DNA of 64,000 nucleotides from Streptomyces sp. TSRI0107 (GCF_001905845.1 NZ_LIVZ01000001.1:372001-436000); one strand, 5' to 3'. Positions 43,248 to 53,944 are shown, counted from the first letter of the stretch. Notes: generated by a model not told the origin, from the sequence alone. Made by a program: numbers and translations.

Positions 43248-46200
43248 TTACGGAGTGACCTTGTCGATCTTCACGTTGCCCACGCCCGCGACCGTGCCGC
43301 GCGCGTTGACCAGCTGCACCTGGCCGAAGAACTCGCGGCCCTCGGGCGCGGCCGCGGCGGCGGTGACGCTGCCGGTGACCGTCGCCGAGGCACCCGTGCC
43401 GAGCTTCACCGGAGCGGACTCGTCGACCGTGACGGAGCCGAGCGCCTCGGAGAAGAACACGTCCAGGTAGTCGTACGCGGTGGAACCGGCGGGCACCGCG
43501 TAGCCGACGACCTCGATGGTGTACGTGCCGGCGGCCGGCGCGGGCACGGACACCGACTCCTCGGAGTCACCGTCGGCGGAGCTGCCGACCTCGTCGCCGG
43601 CCGCGTTCTTCACGACCAGGTCGAGGTCCGCGGCCGCGTCGGAGACGTTGCCGATGGTGACGTCCAGCGACTTCGCGCCCGCGGGCACCTGGACCGTGGT
43701 GGTCTGGGTGACGCCCTCCTCGATGGTCGGGCGGGCCGTCTTGGACGAGCCCAGCGGGCCGCCGACCAGCTTGCCGTCGAGCGCGGCGTAGTTGTTGGTC
43801 ACCTTCCAGGAGGCGGCGGCCGGGGTGCCGACCTTGGCCTCGGGCACGGTCACCGTCTCCGGGTCGAAGCCCGCGCCGAGGACCGTGACGTCCAGCTTGT
43901 ACGGGTTGTCCAGCAGCGGCGACGTACGGCGCGACTCGACCTCGATCTCCCAGACGCCCGGCTGCGGGTCGGCGTAGGAACGCACGTCCGGACGGCAGGT
44001 GTTGGCCGGGTTGGCGTAGTTCGGGTAGCAGTTGATCGTCGACGTCGGGTCGGCCGGGACACCGTACGGGTGGATCGCGATGAACCGGGTCTGGCTCTTG
44101 CCCTGCAGGCCGCCGATCGCCACCTCCAGCGACTTGGCGCCCTCGGGCACGGTCACGAAGTACGACTTGTGGCTGTTGCGCTGCACGGAACCGGACGCCG
44201 AGTAGGTGTACTCCAGCGGCGCGGAGACCACGACCGTGTTCAGGACCTGCTTGTCGATGCCCTCGGTGCGCGGGTCGTCGACCTCGAGGATCGCGCTCTT
44301 CAGCCCGGCGGACTTCGGCGCGGCCTGCACCTTGACGGTGACCGGCTGGTTCAGCGGCAGACGCACCTCGTCGGAGCCGACGATGCGGAAGGTGCCGCCC
44401 GCGTTGTTCTCGAAGTGCAGCTCGTGCCGGATCGCCTTGTCGGCGCCGGACGTACGGGTCAGGGTGATCTCGTACGTCTTCTTCTGGCCGGCCTTCAGGC
44501 CGCCCTCACGGTCGTAGAGGCCGGTGCCGAAGCCCGGCGTCTTCAGGAACTGGTCGATCGCGGTGTCGACCGGCGCCTTGACGGTGTAGTCGTGGGCGGC
44601 GGCACCGTCGCGGATCGAGTCCCAGGCGTCCTCGATGTTGATCAGGCCCGCGCCCTCCTCGTAGGCCTGCACGCCCGCGATGTGGTCGGCGGTCGAGGTG
44701 AGCGCCGTGCGCAGCGTCGCCGGCTTCAGCTCGATGCCCTTCTGCTTGGCCGCGGACAGCAGCAGCGCGGACGCGCCGGTCGCCTGCGGGGAGGCCATCG
44801 AGGTGCCCTGGAGCATGGAGTAGCCGGGCGGCAGGCTGTAGCCGGCCTCGGCGACCGGGCCGCCGGGCGACCAGGTCTGGGTGGTGTTGATGGCGGCGCC
44901 GGGCGCGGACAGCGTCGGCGTGAAGCCGCCGTCCTCACGCGGACCGCGCGAGGAGAACGGCATCATGGCGTACCGCTTCTCCACCTTGGAGCCGTAGTTG
45001 GCGGCCCAGGTCTCCTTGGAGATGGTCGCGCCGACCGAGATCACCTTGTCGGAGAGGGCGGGGTCGCCGATGGTGTTGGCGCCGGGGCCGGAGTTGCCCG
45101 CGGAGATCACCAGCTGGACGCCGTAGGTGTCGATGAGCCGGGTGTACAGCTCGGAGCGCGCGTTGTTGCCGTCGTTCAGCGCGGGCAGGCCGCCGATCGA
45201 CATGTTGACGATGTCGACGCCGCGGTTGACGACGAGATCGATCATGCCCTCGGTGAGCGCGACGTTGGTGCAGCCGCCGGACCAGGTGCAGGCCCGCGAG
45301 GAGACCAGCTTGGCGCCGGGCGCCGCGCCGTTCATCTCGCCGCCGAACAGGCCGTTGGCGGCGGTGATGCCGGCCACGTGGGTGCCGTGCGAGCCCTCGA
45401 TGACGCCGATGCTGACGTAGTCGGCCTTGGCGCCGGAGGCGTTGTAGACGACGTCCTTGCGGACCTCGACGACGAACGGGATGCGCTCGGCGATCTCGGT
45501 GGCCGGGTCGTCGGTGCCGAAGTAGCCGACCTGGAAGCCGTCCTTGTACGGCTTCATCGCCTCGTCGTCGGTGAAGTCGAGGTTGTCGTTCAGGTCGACG
45601 CGGACGGTGCCGGCGGCGGCGTCGTACAGCACGCCCCAGACGTCCGTCTTGTCGCCGTCCCGGTTCAGGTCTCCGGCCATGTCGCCGCCGGTGGTGGCGG
45701 ACTCGGAGAAGTAGCTGAACTTGTAGCCGCCCCCGGGGGCCTTGAAGGTCTCCGTGCCGAGGCTGGCGGTGGTGATGGAGAAGGTGGGGCCGGAGACCGA
45801 GGTGGTCATCCGCCGCCAGGTGCCGTCGTTGTCGACGACCGGGTCGGTGGCCGTCACCCAGTCGACGATCTTCCGCTCACCCGTGGTGGTCTTCCGCAGT
45901 GCCGGGTGGCCGAGGTCGACACCGGAGTCCAGGATGCCGATGGTGACGCCGCGTCCGTCCGCCTTCGGGTGGTCCTCGACGAAGTCGACGGCACCGGTCT
46001 CGAAGGACGGGTTGTACGGGTTCTCGGCGGGGGTGTCCTCGCCGGGGGCCGGGTAACTCCCGGTCGCCTGCGCGCCCTTCGCGGCGCCCGCGTTCGGCGA
46101 CGGGTCCTCCAGCGGGATCTCCTGGCGCAGGTCGATGCCGTGCACGGAGGAGAGCTTCACCGCGGCGGCGATGGCCGACTCGGCCTTGCCGGTGGGAACG

Positions 46201-46553
46201 GTCGCGCGGACGTAACCGAGCTTGTCGTACGTTCGGCCCACGAGACCGCCGTCGACGGAGTCCAGCTGCTTGGCGACCTGCTCGGTCTGGCCGGGGGCGG
46301 TCGCGACCATCATGGTCACGCTCTTGACGCCGTCGGCCTTCGCCTCGGCCAGCAGGTCGGCGTCGTCGGAGCCCAGCTTGTCGTGGGCGGACTTCACGCC
46401 CGGGCCGGCCGCGGCGGGGGCGACCGGGTCCGCGGCGAAGGCCAGGGGTATCGGCGCGGCCGCGGAGAGCGCGGCGACGAGACCGGCGGCCAGGGCGATA
46501 CGGGCCACGCGTCTCGCGCCCGGTATCGGTTCGCTCTGGGGGGTGTGGGTCAT
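43248..46553 (-). CDS. Large secreted subtilisin-like serine protease (S8)
   Basis: 1101 residues from the ATG at 46553, chosen because AAGGGA is six bases upstream; the ATG at 46559 overlaps that site. A Sec signal (cleavage after AFA, about 40) and a pro-region are followed by the S8 domain: Asp in GILDSGVDLGHP, His in GSHGTHVAGI, oxyanion Asn in VISAGNSGPG, Ser in GTSMASPQATG. The C-terminal 450 residues are beta-sandwich domains, some resembling the pre-peptidase C-terminal type, that may bind the wall or the substrate. It is an exported endopeptidase, probably for nutrient release or in development. Monocistronic. Confidence 0.93.
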   Translation of the reverse strand: MTHTPQSEPIPGARRVARIALAAGLVAALSAAAPIPLAFAADPVAPAAAGPGVKSAHDKLGSDDADLLAEAKADGVKSVTMMVATAPGQTEQVAKQLDSVDGGLVGRTYDKLGYVRATVPTGKAESAIAAAVKLSSVHGIDLRQEIPLEDPSPNAGAAKGAQATGSYPAPGEDTPAENPYNPSFETGAVDFVEDHPKADGRGVTIGILDSGVDLGHPALRKTTTGERKIVDWVTATDPVVDNDGTWRRMTTSVSGPTFSITTASLGTETFKAPGGGYKFSYFSESATTGGDMAGDLNRDGDKTDVWGVLYDAAAGTVRVDLNDNLDFTDDEAMKPYKDGFQVGYFGTDDPATEIAERIPFVVEVRKDVVYNASGAKADYVSIGVIEGSHGTHVAGITAANGLFGGEMNGAAPGAKLVSSRACTWSGGCTNVALTEGMIDLVVNRGVDIVNMSIGGLPALNDGNNARSELYTRLIDTYGVQLVISAGNSGPGANTIGDPALSDKVISVGATISKETWAANYGSKVEKRYAMMPFSSRGPREDGGFTPTLSAPGAAINTTQTWSPGGPVAEAGYSLPPGYSMLQGTSMASPQATGASALLLSAAKQKGIELKPATLRTALTSTADHIAGVQAYEEGAGLINIEDAWDSIRDGAAAHDYTVKAPVDTAIDQFLKTPGFGTGLYDREGGLKAGQKKTYEITLTRTSGADKAIRHELHFENNAGGTFRIVGSDEVRLPLNQPVTVKVQAAPKSAGLKSAILEVDDPRTEGIDKQVLNTVVVSAPLEYTYSASGSVQRNSHKSYFVTVPEGAKSLEVAIGGLQGKSQTRFIAIHPYGVPADPTSTINCYPNYANPANTCRPDVRSYADPQPGVWEIEVESRRTSPLLDNPYKLDVTVLGAGFDPETVTVPEAKVGTPAAASWKVTNNYAALDGKLVGGPLGSSKTARPTIEEGVTQTTTVQVPAGAKSLDVTIGNVSDAAADLDLVVKNAAGDEVGSSADGDSEESVSVPAPAAGTYTIEVVGYAVPAGSTAYDYLDVFFSEALGSVTVDESAPVKLGTGASATVTGSVTAAAAAPEGREFFGQVQLVNARGTVAGVGNVKIDKVTP

Positions 46554-46592
46554 CGGCATCCCTTGAAGGTGGAGGGAACGAGCGTGTCGCTT

Positions 46593-46619
46593 GTCGTCCG
46601 GAATGCGACACCGGACGAC
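46593..46619. promoter_or_regulatory. Inverted repeat upstream of the subtilase gene
   Basis: GTCGTCCGG (46593-46601) and CCGGACGAC (46611-46619), perfect 9-bp arms with a 9-nt spacer, 40 bp before the subtilase ATG. It could be an operator or an mRNA leader hairpin. The remaining 46620-46757 is less GC-rich than its surroundings and probably holds the promoter; no gene seen. Confidence 0.5.
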
Positions 46620-46757
46620 CGCTCAGCTTTATGCAAGGGACCGAAGTTTGGGGAGGGTTGACCGAAACGATATGGATGTATGGGGAAAACCCGCGATGAC
46701 AATCAGGCGGATTCTTCCCCGAACACGGGCAACCAACCTCATTCCCGCAGGTGTTGC

Positions 46758-47300
46758 TCAGTCACCCTTCGAACGGGCGTAGTGGCGGGACGCCTTCGCG
46801 CGGTTCCCGCACACCGCCATGGAGCACCAGCGCCGCGTGCCGTTGCGTGAGGTGTCGAAGAAGTGCAGGACGCACGCCTCGTGGGCGCAGTGGCGGATCC
46901 GGTCCGGCGCGGTGGACAGCAGTCGCAGGTAGTCGCGGGCGGCGAGCCAGGCGGGGCCCCAGGAGGCGTCCGGGAACTCGGGCTCCTCGCCCGGGCCCGC
47001 CGGGGTGAGCGTCGCCCGGATCCGGCCGTGCGCGAGCACGGCGTCCACGCGTGCCGCGCCCGCCGTCAGGGAACCGTCGACCGCCGCCGCCAGCGCGTCC
47101 CGCGCCTGGAGGGTGTGCCGCAGGGTGGCCGGGTCGGCCGCGAACCGCTCCTCCAGCCCGTTCGCCGCGAGCCAGACCGCCAGCCCCTCCGTGCCGTCGA
47201 GCAGGTCGCGCGGGGCGCCGTCGTGGACCCAGCGGGTGTTGAGCAGGTCGAGGGAGAGGGGTTCGCCGGTGAGCGGGCGGGGGTCGCGGGCGGCGGACAT
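46758..47300 (-). CDS. CGNR zinc-finger / ABATE-domain regulator
   Basis: 180 residues. The N-terminal ABATE domain (LDLLNTRWVHDGAPRDLLDG ... GLAVWL) is joined to a C-terminal CGNR zinc finger: C-x4-C (CAHEAC), then CSMAVCGNRAKASRHYAR. This is a widespread actinobacterial family of putative stress regulators. It is divergent from a glyoxalase gene across a region with several TCTAACC/GGTTAGA arms, which are probable binding sites for this protein. Confidence 0.9.
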   Translation of the reverse strand: MSAARDPRPLTGEPLSLDLLNTRWVHDGAPRDLLDGTEGLAVWLAANGLEERFAADPATLRHTLQARDALAAAVDGSLTAGAARVDAVLAHGRIRATLTPAGPGEEPEFPDASWGPAWLAARDYLRLLSTAPDRIRHCAHEACVLHFFDTSRNGTRRWCSMAVCGNRAKASRHYARSKGD

Positions 47301-47316
47301 CGGGGGCTCCTTCCGG

Positions 47317-47336
47317 TCTAACCCCTAAAGGTTAGA
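47317..47336. promoter_or_regulatory. CGNR operator palindrome
   Basis: TCTAACCCCTAAAGGTTAGA, perfect 7-bp arms with a 6-nt centre, starting 17 bp upstream of the CGNR start. Confidence 0.65.
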
Positions 47337-47343
47337 TCACCGG

Positions 47344-47404
47344 TTGACGCCCGCCGAGTCTAACCACTAACGTCATTTATAGAGGTTAGAAAAATGAGGT
47401 TAGA
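47344..47404 (+). promoter_or_regulatory. Glyoxalase promoter with TCTAACC/GGTTAGA sites
   Basis: TTGACG (47344-47349), 18-bp spacer, TAACGT (47368-47373) is a plausible promoter. TCTAACC (47359-47365) lies inside it, and GGTTAGA follows at 47384-47390 and 47398-47404, so the same regulator that binds the 47317 palindrome would cover this promoter. Confidence 0.5.
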
Positions 47405-47425
47405 GATCAGTTGAAGGGGACAGCC

Positions 47426-47869
47426 ATGACCTTGCTCACCGGCCACATCGGCCTGAACGTCACCGACCTCGACCGCTCCCTCGCCTTCTACCGGGACGTC
47501 CTGGGCTTCGCCGTGCTGGCCGAGGGCAAGGAGGACGGCCGGCGGTACGCCTTCCTGGGCGAGGCCGACCGTCTGGTCCTCACCCTCTGGCAGCAGGCGG
47601 GGCAGCCGTACGACTCCGGGCGCGCGGGCCTGCACCACCTCGCGCTGGAGGTGGACTCCATCGCCCGGGTCGAGGAGTACGAGTCGGCGCTGCGGTCGTA
47701 CGGCGCGGAGTTCGCCTACGACGGGGTGGTGGCCCACCGGGAGGGCGCGGCCTCCGGCGGCATCTTCTTCCACGACCCCGACGGGACGCGCCTGGAGATC
47801 TACGCCCCGCAGGGCGCCGAGGACGCCCCCGCCCCCGCCGAGTCCGCTCCCACCTGCGGCTTCTTCTAG
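47426..47869 (+). CDS. VOC-family (glyoxalase-like) protein
   Basis: 147 residues from the ATG at 47426, with GAAGGGGA upstream. Paired beta-alpha-beta3 halves carry the metal ligands: His in HIGLNVTDLDRSLAFYRDVLGF, His in LHHLALEV and Glu in RLEIYAP. It could be a glyoxalase, dioxygenase or antibiotic-binding protein; substrate unknown. It is divergent from the CGNR gene, and a pyridoxamine-oxidase-like gene follows after two bases. Confidence 0.9.
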   Translation: MTLLTGHIGLNVTDLDRSLAFYRDVLGFAVLAEGKEDGRRYAFLGEADRLVLTLWQQAGQPYDSGRAGLHHLALEVDSIARVEEYESALRSYGAEFAYDGVVAHREGAASGGIFFHDPDGTRLEIYAPQGAEDAPAPAESAPTCGFF

Positions 47870-47871
47870 GC

Positions 47872-48768
47872 GTGAGGGTCATGGGCGTCTATCACCCGGG
47901 CTCGCGGGCCGTGCAGGACCGGGTCGGCGTGCGGGAGCAGGCCGACCACGTGGGCCGCTCGATCGGGTCCGGCATCAAGCCGGTGGCGGCGGCCTTCCTG
48001 GAACTCCAGCCGCTGCTGGTGGTGGGCGCGGCCGACCCGGCGACCGGCGCGGTGTGGGCCGCGCCGGTCGCCGGCGACCCCGGCTTCGTCCGCGCCACCG
48101 GCCCGCACCGGGTCTCCGTCGCGGGCGGGCCCGCCCCGGCCGACCCGCTCGCGACGGCCCTGGCGACCCCCGGCACCCCCGTCGGCACGATCGCCCTCGA
48201 TCCGCGCACCCGCCGCCGGATGCGCCTCAACGGCGTCGCCGAGCCGACGGCACGGGGGTTCGCGGTGACGGCGGGGCAGGTGTTCTCCAACTGCCCGAAG
48301 TACCTCCAGCGGCGGGAGTCGTACGAGGTGGTCGCGGACCGCGCGCCGGGGGAGCCGCGCACGGCGGAGGAGCTGACGCCTGCCCAGGCCGGGTTCCTCG
48401 CGGCGGCCGACACCGCCTTCCTGGCCACCGTCCACCCGCAGGGCGCCGACGCCAGCCATCGCGGCGGCCACCCCGGCTTCCTCCGGGTCGACTCCCCGCG
48501 CGAACTGAGCTGGCGCGACTATCCCGGCAACTCCATGTTCCTCACCCTCGGCAACCTCGCCGCCGACCCCCGGGCGGGCCTGCTCGTCCTGGACTGGACG
48601 ACGGGCACGGTCCTCCAGCTGACCGGCACGGCGCGCACGGAGTTCGGGGCGGACGGCGCACGCGCGGTCCACTTCACCATCGCCCGGCTCGTCGAGACGC
48701 CGGCCGCGCTCCCACTGCGCTGGTCCGCCCCCGAACACTCCCCGGCCAACCCGCTCCCGGCGCGTTAA
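47872..48768 (+). CDS. Pyridoxamine 5'-phosphate oxidase-like FMN-binding protein
   Basis: 298 residues, GTG at 47872 two bases past the glyoxalase stop (ATG 47881 alternative). The second half has the split-barrel flavin site (FLATVHPQGADASHRGGHPGFLRV ... YPGNSMFLTLGNLAADPRAGLLVLDW) of PNPOx-like proteins. The N-terminal half appears to be a degenerate copy (PLLVVGAADPATGAVWAAPV ... RMRLNG), giving a tandem split-barrel arrangement. Such proteins reduce or bind small molecules and need not make PLP. It is co-transcribed with the glyoxalase gene. Confidence 0.87.
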   Translation: MRVMGVYHPGSRAVQDRVGVREQADHVGRSIGSGIKPVAAAFLELQPLLVVGAADPATGAVWAAPVAGDPGFVRATGPHRVSVAGGPAPADPLATALATPGTPVGTIALDPRTRRRMRLNGVAEPTARGFAVTAGQVFSNCPKYLQRRESYEVVADRAPGEPRTAEELTPAQAGFLAAADTAFLATVHPQGADASHRGGHPGFLRVDSPRELSWRDYPGNSMFLTLGNLAADPRAGLLVLDWTTGTVLQLTGTARTEFGADGARAVHFTIARLVETPAALPLRWSAPEHSPANPLPAR

Positions 48769-48777
48769 CGTCCCTGG

Positions 48778-49213
48778 ATGCGCCGGAAACTGAGGGTGGC
48801 GGCCTACGCCATATGCGTCCGTGACGACCATGTCCTGCTGGCCCGCTCGCCGGCCTGGGACGGAACCCTCGAATGGGTCCTCCCCGGCGGCGGCATGGAG
48901 CACGGCGAGGACCCGTACGACACGGTCGTCAGGGAACTGCTGGAGGAGACCGGCTACCACGTCGAGGTGGCCGGTCTCCTCGGCGTGAGCTCCAGCCGCC
49001 GCTCCCTGCCGCGCCGGGGGCTGCGCGGCCCCGTCGACCTGCACTCCGTACGTCTGCTCTACGAGGCGAAGGTCGTCGGCGGCGAGCTGCGCTTCGAGGT
49101 CGGCGGCTCGACGGACATGGCGGCGTGGCACGACCTGGACGCGGTGTCCGGGCTGGTCAGGATCCCGCTGGTGGACGCGGCGCTGCGGATGTGGCGGGAG
49201 AGGGACCCCGGTG

Positions 49214-49221
<8 letters not shown>
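48778..49221 (+). CDS. Nudix hydrolase
   Basis: 147 residues. The Nudix box is intact (GGGMEHGEDPYDTVVRELLEET plus GY, residues about 38-61), with the catalytic REllEE. It would hydrolyse a nucleoside diphosphate linked to another moiety. The ATG at 48778 has no ribosome site; TAACGT six bases upstream could be the -10 of a leaderless transcript. Its stop overlaps the -35 region of the argG promoter. Confidence 0.9.
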
Positions 49222-50703
<1,482 letters not shown>

Positions 50704-50719
50704 TCCCGGCCCCCGGCCC

Positions 50720-50757
50720 ACGGGCCCCGGCGGACACCTCGTCCCGCCGGGGCCCGT
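50720..50757 (+). terminator. argG terminator
   Basis: ACGGGCCCCGGCGG (50720-50733) pairs with CCGCCGGGGCCCGT (50744-50757), 14 bp perfect, 10-nt loop, 17 bp after the argG stop. Confidence 0.88.
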
Positions 50758-50877
50758 TCGCGTACCCCGCCGGATGAACGCCGGGTGACGCCGTCCCGGC
50801 CCGCGAAGGAGCGTCCGCGGACGCGCCGGGTGGAGGGTGATCCACGTACGGTGATCGGCGCTGCCCGTTGCCGCCGC

Positions 50878-50899
50878 GTTCACACGCAGGTCATTCCCG
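50878..50899 (+). promoter_or_regulatory. PHO-box-like direct repeat
   Basis: Two adjoining 11-bp units, GTTCACACGCA and GGTCATTCCCG, match the streptomycete PhoP direct-repeat unit (G-G/T-TCAYYY-R-S-G) with few deviations. They lie 88 bp upstream of a secreted phosphoesterase gene. The rest of the 283-bp gap from argG holds a terminator and no other gene. Confidence 0.55.
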
Positions 50900-50986
50900 A
50901 TGCCAACGATCCAGAGCGAGCGGGGGGTTCGCGCGAGCGGCCGTCCGCGCCACTGCCGACGCGTTCGCACTCGGGGAGACCGCGCC

Positions 50987-52759
50987 ATGTCGCGCCTACG
51001 CTCTGTCGCCAGCTCCACCGCCCACGGACTGGCGGTCGACCGCCGCACCGTCCTCGCCGCCGCCGGAGCCGTGTCGCTGTCCGCGGGCGTCGGCTACGCC
51101 CTGCGCCCCACCGACAGCCGGGCCGCCACCCAGTCCCCGGCCACCGCGGGGGAGGCGCCGGTCGCGTCCTCCCGCAGGGCGCCGGCCGGCCCCCTCGCGC
51201 CCTACACCCGCGGCACCACCCTGTCCGGCGTCGCCGTCCCGCGCGGCGGTTCCACCGGGTACCGGCGGCTCGGCGACGGCAAGGGCTGGCCCCGGGTCGT
51301 CCGTAGCGAGCTGGCGACGCCCAAGTCCGGCCGCGCCGAGCGGCGTACCGCGCTCGCGGCCTTCGTCCAGCTCACCGACCTGCACCTGATCGACGCCCAG
51401 CACCCGCTGCGGCTGGAGTTCCTGCGCTCGGCCGACGTGCACGCCTGGCGGCCGCAGGAACTGCTGACCGTGCAGGGCGCGGTGTCGCTGGTGGAGCGGG
51501 TCAACGCGCTGCGCGGGGCGCCCGTCACCGGTGCGCCGCTGCACTTCGCGATGACGACCGGCGACAACACCGACAACAACGCCATGACCGAGCTGGAGTG
51601 GTTCCTGACGGTCCTCAGCGGCGGGCGGATCACCCCCAACACCGGTGACCCGCGCCGCTACGAGGGCGTCCAGAACAGCGGCCTGGGGCAGTACTGGCAG
51701 CCAGACTCCGCCCTGCGCGACGCCGACAAGCAGCGCGGCTTCCCGCAGCTGGACGGGTTCCTAGCCGCCGCGATGCGGGAGGTGCGCAGCCCCGGCCTGA
51801 ACCTCCCCTGGTACTCGACCGTCGGCAACCACGACTCCCTCCCGCTCGGCTGCTACGGCCACGGCGACCCCTACCTCGCCGACTTCGCCGTCGGCGGCAG
51901 GAAGCTGATGACCCTGCCGGCGGCGGAGGCGAGGAAGCTCCAGGAAGCGATCAAGAACGCCACGGACCCGCTGGGCGTCCGGTTCCGCGACCTGCTCGAG
52001 GCGCACGCCCGCGACCTGCGCCCGGTGACACCGGACGAGCGGCGGGCGCCCTACACCGCCGCCGAGTACGTCAAGGCCCACCTCGACCCGGCGTACACCG
52101 GGATGGGCCCGGCCGGGCACGGCTACTCCACGGCGAACCTCGACGCTGGCACCCAGTACTACAGCTTCCGCATCGCCGACGACGTCATCGGCGTCAGCCT
52201 CGACACCACCGACCCCGGCGGCCACTACGAGGGCTCCGTCGGCGCGGCGCAGCTGCGCTGGCTGGACCGCACCCTGCGGGAGAACGCCGACTCCCACGCC
52301 GTCGTCTTCAGCCACCACACCAGCCAGACGATGGACAACGGCCGCCCGGACCCGGCCCGCCCGAACGAGCGGCGGTACCGCGGCGCCGACGTCCTGGCCG
52401 TGCTGGGCCGCCACCGCAACACCCTCGCCTGGATCAACGGCCACATCCACCGCAACGAGATCACCCCGCACACCGGAGCGGACGGCCACGCCTTCTGGGA
52501 GATCTCGACGGCGTCCCACGTGGACTTCCCGCAGCTGGCCCGGGTGGTCGAACTCACCGACAACAAGGACGGCACCCTCTCGGTCTTCACCACCATGGTC
52601 GAGTCCGCCGCCCCCCACCGCACCGACTTCACCGACCTCTCCCAGACCGGCCTGGCCGCGCTCTACCGCGAGCTGTCCTTCAACGCCCCGGGCGCCCGCA
52701 CCGACCTGGCGGGCGGCACCCGGGACCGGAACACCGAACTGGTGCTGAAGAAAGGCTGA
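50987..52759 (+). CDS. Tat-exported metallophosphoesterase
   Basis: 590 residues from the ATG at 50987, with GGGGAGA upstream. The leader has VDRRTVLAAAGAVSLSAGVGYAL, a twin-arginine signal. Calcineurin-like metal ligands appear in order: QLTDLHLIDA (D-x-H), MTTGDNTDNN (GD), TVGNHDSLP (GNHD), VVFSHHTS (H) and INGHIHRNE (GH-x-H). It resembles the long actinobacterial TIGR03767-type family. It probably hydrolyses phosphate esters outside the cell, and the upstream PHO-box-like repeat suggests induction on phosphate starvation. Confidence 0.9.
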   Translation: MSRLRSVASSTAHGLAVDRRTVLAAAGAVSLSAGVGYALRPTDSRAATQSPATAGEAPVASSRRAPAGPLAPYTRGTTLSGVAVPRGGSTGYRRLGDGKGWPRVVRSELATPKSGRAERRTALAAFVQLTDLHLIDAQHPLRLEFLRSADVHAWRPQELLTVQGAVSLVERVNALRGAPVTGAPLHFAMTTGDNTDNNAMTELEWFLTVLSGGRITPNTGDPRRYEGVQNSGLGQYWQPDSALRDADKQRGFPQLDGFLAAAMREVRSPGLNLPWYSTVGNHDSLPLGCYGHGDPYLADFAVGGRKLMTLPAAEARKLQEAIKNATDPLGVRFRDLLEAHARDLRPVTPDERRAPYTAAEYVKAHLDPAYTGMGPAGHGYSTANLDAGTQYYSFRIADDVIGVSLDTTDPGGHYEGSVGAAQLRWLDRTLRENADSHAVVFSHHTSQTMDNGRPDPARPNERRYRGADVLAVLGRHRNTLAWINGHIHRNEITPHTGADGHAFWEISTASHVDFPQLARVVELTDNKDGTLSVFTTMVESAAPHRTDFTDLSQTGLAALYRELSFNAPGARTDLAGGTRDRNTELVLKKG

Positions 52760-52786
52760 TCCGAAGGCACGGCCCAGGGGGCACCT

Positions 52787-53830
52787 CTAGCGGGGCACGA
52801 CGACGACGTACGCCGCCGGGTCGCGGTCCGCCGAGGCCATCAGGGCCGTGCGGACGACCGTGGCCTGCTGCTCCAGGGACTCGCGGAGCTTCCTCGGGGT
52901 GATGTGGACGACCGTGATGCCCAGGCGCTCCAGGTGCTCCCGCTTGCGGGCGTACTCCGACCACATCGCGTCCTCGTCCTGGCGCGGGGCCCGGGTGTCC
53001 AGTTCGACGGCGACCGAGTGCTCCGGCCAGAAGGCGTCCACGCCGCCGAGGTGGGGGCCGCCGGGCAGGCGCAGGTCCACGTTCCAGACCGGGTCGGGCA
53101 GGCCGTACTCCCGGACCATCCGGTACAGCCGGTCCTCCGCGATCGCCCGTCCTTCCGCGAGCAGCGAGTCCACCGCGTCCACCACGTGGGGCCGGCCCAG
53201 CAGCTTCGCCTGGGTCAGCTCGCGGACCACCGACGCCGGGTCGCAGTGACCGCCCCGGACGGCCTCGGTGAGCAGCCGGCGCACGGCGCCCGCGTCCCGC
53301 AGGTCCGCCACCGCGTCGGCCAGCGCGCGCGGCACGGGCGCGACGGGGAGACCGGTGACCTGCTCGGGGACGGGCAGGTGCGCGGTGCGCAGGACGCGGG
53401 CGAAACCCGTGGAGCGCAGCCGGCGCAGCCGGGGGACCAGGACGTCGAGCCGGTCCAGGGCGGGCAGCGGCGGTGACGTCGTGAAGCCGTGCAGGGTGAG
53501 CGCCGCGAGCCCGGTGACGACCGCGTCGGAGTAGACGGGGCGGTGCGGCTGCTCGGCGCCCGGCTGGGTCGGCACCGCCGGGAGGGTCGTCGTCTCGCGG
53601 GCCGCGTAGGTCAGCACGGCGTGCAGGCGCTCCTCGCTGGTCGGGGGGCCCGGGTGCAGGACGTAGACGCCGGGGAGCAGCTGCTGCCAGGGGCCGCCGG
53701 GGCGGCACTGCTCGGCCGTTTCCGCGGGGGAGACGCCGTGCGAGCGGAGCTGGGCGGCGGTCAGGACACGGCGGGTGCCCTCGGCGATGTGACGCAGGGG
53801 GCGGGGGGAGAGCGGGGTGTTGTGGGTCAT
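52787..53830 (-). CDS. AbiEi-like winged-helix protein with DUF559/VSR-type nuclease domain
   Basis: 347 residues from the ATG at 53830. The N-terminus (VLTAAQLRSHGVSP ... WQQLLPGVYVLHPG) is the winged-helix start typical of AbiEi-type antitoxins. The C-terminus (GGVDAFWPEHSVAVELDTRAPRQDED ... LERLGITVVHITPRKL) has the restriction-endonuclease-like strand pattern of DUF559/Vsr proteins, with D...ELD as possible metal ligands. No partner AbiEii toxin gene is adjacent. Such standalone proteins are common in actinobacteria and their role is not established. An upstream extension to 53899 overlaps the promoter and is not favoured. Confidence 0.75.
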   Translation of the reverse strand: MTHNTPLSPRPLRHIAEGTRRVLTAAQLRSHGVSPAETAEQCRPGGPWQQLLPGVYVLHPGPPTSEERLHAVLTYAARETTTLPAVPTQPGAEQPHRPVYSDAVVTGLAALTLHGFTTSPPLPALDRLDVLVPRLRRLRSTGFARVLRTAHLPVPEQVTGLPVAPVPRALADAVADLRDAGAVRRLLTEAVRGGHCDPASVVRELTQAKLLGRPHVVDAVDSLLAEGRAIAEDRLYRMVREYGLPDPVWNVDLRLPGGPHLGGVDAFWPEHSVAVELDTRAPRQDEDAMWSEYARKREHLERLGITVVHITPRKLRESLEQQATVVRTALMASADRDPAAYVVVVPR

Positions 53831-53944
53831 GCACCGGGGATTCCCGCACTCGGAACGCCTCTTAACCGCTGTTACACACCCGTCGACAAATGCGGACAAC
53901 CTTGCACTAAAGGACGGATGTTCGGATGCCGAGTAGGCACCGAA

